Source: Neisseria zalophi (GTDB lineage Bacteria > Pseudomonadota > Gammaproteobacteria > Burkholderiales > Neisseriaceae). Taken from it: a stretch of 64,000 nt of DNA. A program made the translations under genes and the position numbers. This document shows positions 34,660 to 43,851 of this stretch, one piece after another. The stretch spans positions 1,302,001 through 1,366,000 of the forward strand of contig NZ_CP031700.1 in NCBI RefSeq assembly GCF_008807015.1. Reading direction: 5' to 3'. Under the pieces are notes generated by a model that saw only the letters and a list, made by a program, of their open reading frames with translations, had not been told where the DNA came from and searched no databases. Every line of letters starts with the position of its first letter. Within the stretch, counting starts at the first letter, position 1.

Positions 34660-36625
34660 CAAATTATTGTCTTATTATAATAAAGAGTTGATTTTTTTAA
34701 AGGAAATGGGAAAAGAGTTTGCACAGCAATATCCTAAAGTTGCTGCCAGACTAGCCTTAAATACTGCTGATATACCTGATCCATATGTTGAACGTCTTTT
34801 AGAAGGCGTTAGTTTTCTGACTGCAAGAACACAACTTAAACTTGATGCAGAATATCCTAGATTTGTTCAGCGTATTCTAGAGGTTATATACCCTGATTTT
34901 CTTAATCAAAAACCAGCAGCTGCTATTGTTAATTTGGAGCATTCAAATCAACATAATGCAGATGTAATTAATATTTTAGAGCGTGGTAAAGTATTAAGAT
35001 CGTTACCTATTGATGAATATAATGCAAGCTGCCCATTTTCTGTAACGAAAAAAACAGAAATTTTACCTTTATGCCTAGAAAAGGCTAAGTATACAGATTC
35101 TTTGGGTTATTTACCAAAATCTTCTTCTATTTCACAAAGAGGCGCTCATAAAATTCAGTCTGCATTACGTTTGGATTTCTCTTTAAAAGTACCTGGTGCT
35201 TGTTCTGATATGCTACCTGAAGAGTTATCTTTATATTTAGGCTCTGAACTTTCTAAGTCCTCAGCACTTCTATTTCTTATGGCTTCGGAGTGTGTAGATG
35301 TAGTTTGCCATAGTTATGAAAATCCCAAGAATTGGTACTATTCTTTACCATATAAGCCGGAGCATAGAGGATTTAATGAAGATGAGGCTTTATCTTTTAA
35401 TTTAGATAAATCAGTTAGTGCATTTAGAATAATTCAAGAATATGCCCAACTACCAGAAAAGTTTGTATTTATTTCTCAAAAAGGTATAAAACAAACTATA
35501 AAAAAGGCAGAACAAGATGGTCATCTACCATTAATTCCTGAACAATTGGAGCAAGTTGTTAATGACAAGGGAATTAATAAAAAAGTAATTGCATATCATA
35601 AGCGTTATTTTAGTATTTCTTTTCTTTTCTCTCATAAAATTCCTGAGTTGATGGATTTAGTGAATGTAAATGACTTTGCAATTAATGCTGTGCCTGTTGT
35701 GAATTTATTTAGAAAAAAAAGTGCCCGATTTCCTATAAATATTCAAGATAGAGAGCATCATATTGTGGTTGATCGTACTCAACCATTAAATTATGAAGTT
35801 TATTCGGTTGAGAAAGTTACAGGGTTTGATATTAATAACCGTGAAACTATAACTTTTTCTCCAATGTATAAAGCGCCAGATATAGGCTTATTTCCTGAGT
35901 CTAAAATAAATAATGCTTATTTTTCAGCACGAAGAGTAGATAGAACACCTTCTTCAAATACATTGAAAAATGGGTTTAGATCTTCATACCTGGGAAGTGA
36001 GGTATTTCTCTCATTGGCTGATAATGAAAATTATCTGTTTAATTCAAATATTCAACACTTATCGGTAGATATTTGGTGTACGAGTCGAGACTTACCTTTA
36101 TTAATGCCTAGAGATGGAGAGTCTGATTTTTTAATGGAGGGTTCATTACCTGTTAAGTCTATTAAGCTAATTTCAAAACTAACCAGACCGGATGAAGCTA
36201 TAAGTGAAGATACATCCTTATGGAAGTTTTTAAACCAGTTAAGCCTGAATTATTTTTCATTAATTCATAAAGATAAGAATGATGCACCTATTATATTAAA
36301 AGAATTATTAATGGTTTTTGTTAATAAAAAAAATGACTTATTAAAGAAGCAAATAGAGTCTATTGTATATGTTGAAACTAAGGCTATTAATAAATTAGTA
36401 CGATATCATGGTACTGCAGCGCCTGTGCGAGGAATAGAAATCATATTGACTCTTGATGAAGTTTCATTGGGAGGTATGCATCCTTTCTTATTTGGATCTA
36501 TTTTAAATAATTATTTTAAACGATTAGTATCAATAAATTCATTTATACAATTACAAATTCATACACTTCAACAAGGACATATTGCAACTTGGCCTACTGC
36601 AATTGGTGAAAGAGTAATTATATGA
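34652..36625 (+). CDS. tssF: T6SS baseplate protein TssF
   Basis: A 657-residue TssF. It has the family N-terminus LLSYYNKELIFLKEMGKEFA then QYPKVAARL, DPYVERLLEGVSFL, and FVQRILEVIYPDFL. The C-terminus has the expected GTAAPVRGIEI and LGGMHPFLFGSIL blocks. The GTG at 34652 is chosen; it gives MNNKLLSYYNKEL and overlaps the tssE stop by eight bases. A TTG twelve bases upstream would also be open but starts inside the GGGGAT that serves as RBS. tssG overlaps its end by ATGA. Confidence 0.93.
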   Translation: MNNKLLSYYNKELIFLKEMGKEFAQQYPKVAARLALNTADIPDPYVERLLEGVSFLTARTQLKLDAEYPRFVQRILEVIYPDFLNQKPAAAIVNLEHSNQHNADVINILERGKVLRSLPIDEYNASCPFSVTKKTEILPLCLEKAKYTDSLGYLPKSSSISQRGAHKIQSALRLDFSLKVPGACSDMLPEELSLYLGSELSKSSALLFLMASECVDVVCHSYENPKNWYYSLPYKPEHRGFNEDEALSFNLDKSVSAFRIIQEYAQLPEKFVFISQKGIKQTIKKAEQDGHLPLIPEQLEQVVNDKGINKKVIAYHKRYFSISFLFSHKIPELMDLVNVNDFAINAVPVVNLFRKKSARFPINIQDREHHIVVDRTQPLNYEVYSVEKVTGFDINNRETITFSPMYKAPDIGLFPESKINNAYFSARRVDRTPSSNTLKNGFRSSYLGSEVFLSLADNENYLFNSNIQHLSVDIWCTSRDLPLLMPRDGESDFLMEGSLPVKSIKLISKLTRPDEAISEDTSLWKFLNQLSLNYFSLIHKDKNDAPIILKELLMVFVNKKNDLLKKQIESIVYVETKAINKLVRYHGTAAPVRGIEIILTLDEVSLGGMHPFLFGSILNNYFKRLVSINSFIQLQIHTLQQGHIATWPTAIGERVII

Positions 36626-37659
36626 GTCAGCTAATTATAGAAACGGATTTTCAAGAAGAATCTGATAACTTTTGGGATAAAAAATTAATAAGTTTTTTAA
36701 ACAAAGTTTCTTCTCAGCCTTATAAATACGATTATTTTTCTTTGTTACGCCAACTTGAATCTATAAAGTTTATATCAAACGAAAAAATTTTAGGAAAGGC
36801 TACACATCCTCAGCAAGAGAGAATTAGAGTAAAACAAGAACCATCACTGATTTTTTCGCCTAGAAATATCCAGTCAGTTACGTTATCGCCACGATATATC
36901 GAAATATCAATTAACGGTTTTGGATTGTTTGGTCCATCGGGCCCATTACCTTTATATATTACAGAATATGCTTATGAGCGTAAGCATCAATATGGAGATA
37001 ACACTTGGGTTGGATTCATTAATATTTTTCAGCATCGTTTGGCAATATTATTTTATAGAGCATGGGCTAATGCACAAAGTATTAATTCATTAGATAAAAA
37101 TAAAAGAGATTATTTTGGAAGATATATCTCTTGCTTTAATGGATTAGATTCTTCAATAGCCGAAAATACAGGTTTTGTACATGAGTTTTCTAAACGTTAT
37201 TTTGCTGGGTTATTATTAAAACAAAGTAGATCAGCAGCAAATTTACAGCAATTACTAAATCGTTATTTTAAAGTTCCTGTTGCAATAGAAACCAATATTG
37301 GCCGTTGGGTGAATGTAGAAGAAGAGAAAACAAAAATTGGCTCTACAATAAAATATAAATTAGGAGAAGGTTTGTTATTAGGTGATAAACTTTATGATGT
37401 TCAAAGTAAATTTCGTATTATTATTGGGCCAATAACATTAGATGGATATAAATCTTTTTTTAAAAATGGATTTAATACACAAAGAATAAAAGAATGGATT
37501 TATTTATTTGTTGCCGAAGAATATGAGTTAGAGATACAGCCGATTCTTATGCAACAAGAGGTTCCTAAATTAAATTTAGGTAATACAAATCAGCTTGGCT
37601 TATCAATGTGGTTAGGTAATGTTTCTCAAGATGCTAAGGATTTAATAGTCAGCTTTTAG
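36622..37659 (+). CDS. tssG: T6SS baseplate protein TssG
   Basis: A 345-residue TssG (family DUF1305). YDYFSLLRQLE near 38-48, FGLFGPSGPLPLYITEYA near 103-120, FINIFQHRLAILFYRAW near 134-150, and VNVEEEKTKIG then LGEGLLLGDKLYD near 233-260. Its start overlaps tssF by four bases (ATGA), so the two are translated together. It is part of the baseplate wedge. Confidence 0.94.
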   Translation: MSQLIIETDFQEESDNFWDKKLISFLNKVSSQPYKYDYFSLLRQLESIKFISNEKILGKATHPQQERIRVKQEPSLIFSPRNIQSVTLSPRYIEISINGFGLFGPSGPLPLYITEYAYERKHQYGDNTWVGFINIFQHRLAILFYRAWANAQSINSLDKNKRDYFGRYISCFNGLDSSIAENTGFVHEFSKRYFAGLLLKQSRSAANLQQLLNRYFKVPVAIETNIGRWVNVEEEKTKIGSTIKYKLGEGLLLGDKLYDVQSKFRIIIGPITLDGYKSFFKNGFNTQRIKEWIYLFVAEEYELEIQPILMQQEVPKLNLGNTNQLGLSMWLGNVSQDAKDLIVSF

Positions 37660-37744
37660 TTTGGATTATAATCATTTAAATTTAAAGTTTAACAATAAAA
37701 TAAATTTTAATTATTGTTAAGGTTGTATGAATTAAGGAAATTTT

Positions 37745-40381
37745 ATGTCAGATATTAGCCGCAGTGTATTATTTGGTAAATTAAATACTACTTTATATAA
37801 AACATTAGAAAATGCTTATACTTTTTGCCGGTTACGTGAAAATAGTTATGTCGAATTAATACATTGGTTACATGCTTTACTGCAAACAGAGCAAACAGAT
37901 ATTTTTTGTATATTTAAATATTTTAACCTTGACGAAGCTAAGGTGCGAAAAGATGTCTTGGCTGCTATTGAAAAATTACCTAGTGGGGCAACTGCTATCG
38001 TTGATTTTTCTGAACATATTCAGATAGCTGTTGAGCAATCTTGGACTTATAGTTCATTAAAATTTGGTAATGATAAAATTCGAACTGCACATCTTTTATA
38101 CTCAATTTTTAAAAATAAAAATTTACAAAGTATTTTTTCTAAAATTTCTTTAGAATTTCTAAAAATTAAAGCCGAGAGCTTAGCAGATGAAATAATGGTT
38201 ATTACAGCTAATTCTAAAGAAAATTTAGATGTAACTCAAAATTCATTATCTAATACATCTATTAGTAGTTCTACTAGTTCAGAAAGTGCATTGGCTAAAT
38301 ATGGTAGTAATTTAACTGAAAAAGCTAAAAATGGTGAGATTGATCCATTAGTCGGTAGAGATATTGAAATTAGGCAGATTATTGATATTCTTATGAGACG
38401 CCGTCAAAATAATCCTATTTTAACAGGTGAAGCGGGCGTTGGGAAAACTGCAGTTGTTGAAGCATTGGCTTTACGTTTGGCAAAAGGTGAGATACCTCCA
38501 GGGCTAGAAGGTATTCAGTTAATATTATTGGATATTGGATTATTGAAGGCGGGAGCAAGTGTAAGTGGGGAGTTTGAATCAAGATTAAGAGCTGTAATGG
38601 ATGAGGTTGAGTCTAGTCCAATTCCTATTGTTTTATTTATTGATGAAATTCATACCTTAATAGGTGCTGGTGGAGCAGCAGGAACAGGAGACGCAGCCAA
38701 TTTGCTTAAACCTGCTTTAGCTCGTGGTAAAGTACGTACAATTGGTGCAACCACATGGGCGGAATATAAAAAATACTTTGAAAAAGATCCGGCCTTAACA
38801 AGACGGTTTCAAGTTGTTCAAGTAAATGAACCTTCTGAAGATAAAGCCGTCTCTATGCTTAGGGCTTTAAATTCATCGTTAGAAAAACATCATAATGTAA
38901 TTATTCTCGATGAAGCTATTCAAGCAGCAGTAAAATTATCCCACCGTTATATTCCAGCGCGGCAATTACCAGATAAAGCCGTTGGTTTAATTGATACAGC
39001 TTGTGCGCGTGTAGCAGTAAGTCAGCATGCTATTCCTAGTAATATTGAATATCTGCAAAAAAAATTAGAAGCATTAAAGCTGGAGGAAGTTAATTTAAAT
39101 CGAGATAAAAAGCTTAATTTTCAAACAGAGGAAAGAGTTATTAAGATTCAACAAGAGTTGATTGGTGTTGAAAAACAATTAAAAAGCTTGGAAGAAAGAT
39201 GGCAGATAGAAAAAGATTTGGTTGCTGAATTGTTGCTTGTTAGAGAAAAAATTATAAATGATGAATCATCTGCTGATGGAGAGAAAATTGAGCAATTATT
39301 TAATCAACAACAGCAATTAGTTGATAAGCTCAAAGAGCTTCAAGGTGTTCATCCTCTGGTTATACCTTTAGTGGATAGTCGTACCATTGCGGATGTCGTT
39401 GCTGATTGGACTGGTATACCAGTGGGTAAAATGATGAAAGATGAAGTGGAGGCTGTTTTACAACTTGCTGATACTTTAAATAAACGTATTATTGGCCAGC
39501 GCCATGGATTAGAAGCTATTGCACAGCGTGTACAAACATCACGTGCTAATTTAGATAATCCCAATAAGCCTATTGGTGTGTTTATGTTAGCAGGGCCGTC
39601 TGGGGTTGGGAAAACTGAAACAGCATTAGCTTTAGCCGATACATTATACGGTGGTGAACATAATGTAATTACTATAAATATGAGTGAATATCAAGAAGCT
39701 CATACTGTATCTACTTTGAAAGGTGCGCCTCCAGGTTATGTTGGCTATGGAGAAGGGGGGGTGTTAACTGAAGCAGTACGACGTAAGCCATACAGTGTTG
39801 TTTTGCTTGATGAAGTAGAAAAAGCACATCCTGATGTACATGAAATTTTTTTCCAAGTGTTTGATAAAGGGTGGATGGAAGATGGAGAGGGGCGCTATAT
39901 TGATTTCAAAAATACTATCATAATTCTCACTACTAATATTGGTACTGATTTAATTATGGATATGTGTAATGATCCTGATATGTTGCCTACCCCTGAAGGT
40001 CTTGCAAAAGCTTTACGAACACCTATGCTGAAAGCTTTTCCTGCAGCATTACTTGGTCGTATGCAAGTTATTCCTTATTATCCTCTTTCGGATGATATGT
40101 TATCAAAAATTGTTGAGTTACAGCTTAATCGTATTGTAGAGCGTATTAAGTCTAATCATAATATTGATCTTACCTATACTGAAGAGGTATTAAAATTAAT
40201 TACTTCTCGTTGTACAGAAATTGAATCTGGAGGCCGTATGATTGATGCTATTTTAACCAATACTGTTTTGCCTCAGATTAGTCGTGAGCTATTGAACTAT
40301 ACAACTATGGGTAAACAGATAGCATCTATCAATATAGATGTAATAAAAAATGATTTTACTTATAATTATAATTTTAGGTAA
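37745..40381 (+). CDS. clpV: T6SS sheath-recycling ATPase ClpV (TssH)
   Basis: An 878-residue AAA+ unfoldase that disassembles the contracted sheath. N-terminal Clp repeat domain (about 1-150). AAA1 has Walker A GEAGVGKT near 227. The middle coiled domain covers about 430-540. AAA2 has Walker A GPSGVGKT near 616 and the pore motif PPGYVGYGEGG. The closing C-terminal domain follows. The motifs distinguish it from ClpB mainly by context among tss genes. The RBS AAGGAA lies ahead of ATG 37745. A 138-base AT-rich gap follows. Confidence 0.95.
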   Translation: MSDISRSVLFGKLNTTLYKTLENAYTFCRLRENSYVELIHWLHALLQTEQTDIFCIFKYFNLDEAKVRKDVLAAIEKLPSGATAIVDFSEHIQIAVEQSWTYSSLKFGNDKIRTAHLLYSIFKNKNLQSIFSKISLEFLKIKAESLADEIMVITANSKENLDVTQNSLSNTSISSSTSSESALAKYGSNLTEKAKNGEIDPLVGRDIEIRQIIDILMRRRQNNPILTGEAGVGKTAVVEALALRLAKGEIPPGLEGIQLILLDIGLLKAGASVSGEFESRLRAVMDEVESSPIPIVLFIDEIHTLIGAGGAAGTGDAANLLKPALARGKVRTIGATTWAEYKKYFEKDPALTRRFQVVQVNEPSEDKAVSMLRALNSSLEKHHNVIILDEAIQAAVKLSHRYIPARQLPDKAVGLIDTACARVAVSQHAIPSNIEYLQKKLEALKLEEVNLNRDKKLNFQTEERVIKIQQELIGVEKQLKSLEERWQIEKDLVAELLLVREKIINDESSADGEKIEQLFNQQQQLVDKLKELQGVHPLVIPLVDSRTIADVVADWTGIPVGKMMKDEVEAVLQLADTLNKRIIGQRHGLEAIAQRVQTSRANLDNPNKPIGVFMLAGPSGVGKTETALALADTLYGGEHNVITINMSEYQEAHTVSTLKGAPPGYVGYGEGGVLTEAVRRKPYSVVLLDEVEKAHPDVHEIFFQVFDKGWMEDGEGRYIDFKNTIIILTTNIGTDLIMDMCNDPDMLPTPEGLAKALRTPMLKAFPAALLGRMQVIPYYPLSDDMLSKIVELQLNRIVERIKSNHNIDLTYTEEVLKLITSRCTEIESGGRMIDAILTNTVLPQISRELLNYTTMGKQIASINIDVIKNDFTYNYNFR

Positions 40382-40519
40382 TTTGAAGTTATTTGTATAA
40401 TAAACAATCTTATATATTTAATTTCAAATATACTTTTAGGAATTAAATGTTTTATTTGGAATAAATTTATTAGTAATTATCAACTTTAAAGTTAACTTAA
40501 TTTAGATTTAGGTAGAAAT

Positions 40520-41146
40520 ATGCAGAAAAAAGTTATGAAGTGTGTGCTGGTTTGGGTAGCTTCGTTGCTCATATTAAGTGCTTGTTCTTCTAATCATAAG
40601 CCTCCTAAAGAGTCTGATGAAAGCGGAGAAAATATTGATATTCAAATTATTGTATCACCCGATGTTAATCCTGATATTGTGGGGAGACCGTCACCAATTC
40701 AGTTAGATTTTTATCAACTCTCTTCTGATGGTGAGTTTAAAAAAGCAAATTATTTTGAATTGGTAAATGAATCTAAAGAAAAGTTAGGTGATAAGTTAAT
40801 CCAGCAGAATCAATTTATGTTATATCCAGATACGGTAAAAATATTGCCACTTAAAATTGATTCGCATCTGAAATATTTAGGGGTTGTTGCAAGTTATCGT
40901 GATATTGATAATAGTAAATGGCAAATAATATTACACAAGCAAAAAAAACGATGGTATCAGTTTGGTAAAAAGTATTTTTATTTAAAAGTTGATAAAAGTG
41001 GATTATATCAACTGTCAAAATTAGAAATGCGCGAATTTTTAAAAGAATATAAAGAACGTTACCCATCTCAAGAAAAAATTAAAGAGAATGGTAAGGTTAA
41101 ACAACAAAGAGATTTTAATAAAGGTATTTTTCTTGAAGAAAAGTAG
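40520..41146 (+). CDS. tssJ: T6SS outer membrane lipoprotein TssJ
   Basis: A 208-residue lipoprotein with lipobox LILSAC, Cys22. The TssJ fold follows: VNPDIVGRPSPIQLDFYQLS near 51-70, then a beta-sandwich through ILPLKIDSHLKYLGVVASYRD. TssJ sits on the inner face of the outer membrane and holds TssM. The C-terminus (about 175-208) is a lysine-rich extension beyond the usual end. AGGTAG lies upstream of the ATG. It is followed by tssK after 32 bases. Confidence 0.9.
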   Translation: MQKKVMKCVLVWVASLLILSACSSNHKPPKESDESGENIDIQIIVSPDVNPDIVGRPSPIQLDFYQLSSDGEFKKANYFELVNESKEKLGDKLIQQNQFMLYPDTVKILPLKIDSHLKYLGVVASYRDIDNSKWQIILHKQKKRWYQFGKKYFYLKVDKSGLYQLSKLEMREFLKEYKERYPSQEKIKENGKVKQQRDFNKGIFLEEK

Positions 41147-41178
41147 AATTTAAAATAATTTTTATTGAGCTTATAAAC

Positions 41179-42522
41179 ATGGGAATTGAAGCAAAAGTAG
41201 TTTGGTCTGAAGGAATATTTATTACTCCTCAACATTTTCAACAATTTGAACGTTATCTTGAATCAAGCTTACGGCAATTTATTATGCAAAATGGCTATTT
41301 CTGGGGGTTCTCATCGTTGACTGTGGATACAAGTAGCTTAAAAGCTGGAGTAATTAGTGTGCGTGAAGCTGAAGGAGTTTTTCCTGACGGTTCTATTTTT
41401 GTCTTTTCTGAAGGTCAATTACCTAGCTTAAATTTGAAGGTTCCAGCTAATATTAAAGATGAAAAAGTATATTTAGCAGTTAATTTACCTTCTTCTGTAA
41501 ATAGTGAAGTTGAATTTGGGAAAAATGAAATATCTTCAGATGTATGCAGATATAAAGCATTTGAAAAAGCTTTGTCTGATACAACCAATATTGATTTAGA
41601 TAAGCGGACAATAACATTGGCAGAATTAAACCCTGTACTTATTTTAGAAAGTAATCTTACCAGTGGGCAAACGGCTTTACCTATTGCCATAATTCATTCA
41701 AGTTCTGCAGATTTTGAGGTTGTTTTAGATGAATCATATATACCTCCTTCTTTAGGGAGTCAAAAACAACAGCATCTAAAATCATATATTTCAGAAATAT
41801 ATGGTTTATTGATGCAAAAAAGTAATAGTTTAGCTAATGCAGTAAATGATCCTAATACAGGTGGTTCTGTTGAAGTGATGGATTTTATGATGCTGCAAAC
41901 GATTAATCGTTATTTAGCATATTTAAGTCATGAAAAAGATGGAGCACGAAAAACTCATCCAGAAGAGTTATTTGTTAATTTATCGAAATTATGTGCTGAT
42001 TTAATGACATTTTTACCATCCCGTAAGGTTGCCAATATACCTGTTTATGAACATAATGATTTAGCCACTTGCTTTGGGAAATTATTTTTTAATCTTCGAA
42101 AATCTCTTTCAATGGTTCTTGAGCAAAGAGCTATTCGGATTCCATTGGATATGCGTGATGAAGCTACTCATGTTGCACAAACTCCAGATCAAAGTTTATT
42201 AGATAAAGCTTCATTTATTTTAGCAATAAAAGCAGATATGCCTAGTGAGGCTCTGCGTCAAAAAATACCAAGTGTAGTTAAGATTGGTACGGTAGAAAAA
42301 GTTAAGGAACTAGTAGCTTATCATCTTCCGGGAATTAGAGTGCATGCATTGTCTGTTGCCCCAAGAGAATTACCATATCATAATGGTTATGTTTATTTTG
42401 AATTAGATAAACAGCATGAATTATGGGATGCTTTTGATATCTCTTCTGGTATGGCTTTTCATTTGGCAGGTAACTTTCCAAATTTAGATGTGGAATTTTG
42501 GGCAATTAAATCTTTAAGTTAA
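41179..42522 (+). CDS. tssK: T6SS baseplate-membrane connector TssK
   Basis: A 447-residue TssK, the usual length. It starts VVWSEGIFITPQHFQQFERY near 7-26, with LAVNLP near 97-102, NAVNDPNTGG near 215-224, and the C-terminal LPYHNGYVYFELDK near 397-410. TssK links the baseplate to TssL and TssM at the inner membrane. It is the N-terminal PQHFQQ block that identifies the family at once. Confidence 0.95.
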   Translation: MGIEAKVVWSEGIFITPQHFQQFERYLESSLRQFIMQNGYFWGFSSLTVDTSSLKAGVISVREAEGVFPDGSIFVFSEGQLPSLNLKVPANIKDEKVYLAVNLPSSVNSEVEFGKNEISSDVCRYKAFEKALSDTTNIDLDKRTITLAELNPVLILESNLTSGQTALPIAIIHSSSADFEVVLDESYIPPSLGSQKQQHLKSYISEIYGLLMQKSNSLANAVNDPNTGGSVEVMDFMMLQTINRYLAYLSHEKDGARKTHPEELFVNLSKLCADLMTFLPSRKVANIPVYEHNDLATCFGKLFFNLRKSLSMVLEQRAIRIPLDMRDEATHVAQTPDQSLLDKASFILAIKADMPSEALRQKIPSVVKIGTVEKVKELVAYHLPGIRVHALSVAPRELPYHNGYVYFELDKQHELWDAFDISSGMAFHLAGNFPNLDVEFWAIKSLS

Positions 42523-42545
42523 TTAATTTAATTTGGAACTTTTTT

Positions 42546-43799
42546 ATGAGTAACCAGAATAATACTATATATACTGTGGCAAGTGGATTTAATCCTTTGA
42601 TTGAAGCTGCTAAGCCGATTTTTATGCTAGTTAATGCTATGCAACAAACTACAAGTCAGTTGTCTACGGATAGTTTGATTAATAAATTTTCTTTATTAAT
42701 CAATCGCTTTGAGGAAAATGCTGAAAAAAATGGTGCAAAATATGATGCAATTCAAGCAGCAAAATATTGTTTGTGTACATTTGTTGATGAATCTGCGGTT
42801 CGTGCTGGATGGGCTGATGAGCACTGGTCTAAAAATAGCCTTCTTGTTTCCTTATATGATGAAACATGGGGAGGCGAGAGATTTTTTGAGATTATTCAAA
42901 ACCTTAAAAAAGATCCAGATAAGAATATTGATTTGATTGAGTTTATGTATTTATGTCTGCAATTTGGATATAAAGGTAAATATCAGGTTTTAACAAGTGG
43001 TGAGTTAGAGGTTGATAAAATTAAAAGAGATCTACTTGATATTATTCATAATAGAAAGCCTGACCAAACAGCTAATTTATTTGAATACCATCCTGTTGTC
43101 AAAGATGTTTCTAAAAGAAAAAATAGAAGAATAATTCCTTTGTGGGTAGTAGGTGTTTTAGGTGCAGTTATTTTAGGTGCTGGGTATTTTGCTATGTTGT
43201 GGGCATTAGGTGATAATTTTGATGTCGCAAGTACTAAAGTTAATAGCCTGAAATTACCGGTTACTACTGTCAAACAAAAGGAATTAACAGTAAGGTTACG
43301 TCCCTTGCTTGAAAATGAAATTGAAAGAAAATTAGTATCTGTTGTTGATTCACAAGATAGAAGTACTGTAACTATTTTAGGTGATGGCTTATTTGAGTCA
43401 GGTTCTACAGCTATACAAGATCAATATTATCCAGTATTGGCAACAATAGGACAGGCTTTAAATAGTGTTGAAGGGCAAGTAGTAGTTACTGGTTATACTG
43501 ATGATAGACCTATTCAAAGCTTAAATTTCCCATCTAATTGGCATTTATCGCAAGGTAGAGCTGATGCCGTTAAAGAAATTTTATTGAATTATGTTAACAA
43601 TGGAGCAAATCGTATTCGCTCAGAGGGGCGTGGATCTACAAATCCAGTAGCCTCTAATGACTCTCCTGAAAGTAGGGCTAGGAACCGTAGGGTTGAAATT
43701 ACTTTATTTACTACAGGAAAAGGTCCCAAATTGGGCAGCAGTGTTGAAGTAAATGAAGCTGATGTTGATAACACTGTGTCTCAACCACAAAATAAATAG
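42546..43799 (+). CDS. tssL: T6SS inner membrane protein TssL with OmpA domain
   Basis: A 417-residue TssL. The DotU-like cytosolic domain (FNPLIEAAKPIF near 9-20; CTFVDESAVRAGW near 79-91; ETWGGERFFEII) is followed by one membrane span near 197-218. A C-terminal OmpA-like peptidoglycan-binding domain lies in the periplasm (about 275-400; VTGYTDDRPI, GRGSTNPVA, RNRRVEIT). This is the extended TssL type that anchors itself to the cell wall without a separate TagL. Confidence 0.95.
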   Translation: MSNQNNTIYTVASGFNPLIEAAKPIFMLVNAMQQTTSQLSTDSLINKFSLLINRFEENAEKNGAKYDAIQAAKYCLCTFVDESAVRAGWADEHWSKNSLLVSLYDETWGGERFFEIIQNLKKDPDKNIDLIEFMYLCLQFGYKGKYQVLTSGELEVDKIKRDLLDIIHNRKPDQTANLFEYHPVVKDVSKRKNRRIIPLWVVGVLGAVILGAGYFAMLWALGDNFDVASTKVNSLKLPVTTVKQKELTVRLRPLLENEIERKLVSVVDSQDRSTVTILGDGLFESGSTAIQDQYYPVLATIGQALNSVEGQVVVTGYTDDRPIQSLNFPSNWHLSQGRADAVKEILLNYVNNGANRIRSEGRGSTNPVASNDSPESRARNRRVEITLFTTGKGPKLGSSVEVNEADVDNTVSQPQNK

Positions 43800-43851
43800 T
43801 ATAAATATCGGCAATTAATCTAAAAATTCGGATTGGTACGGAAAAACAAAT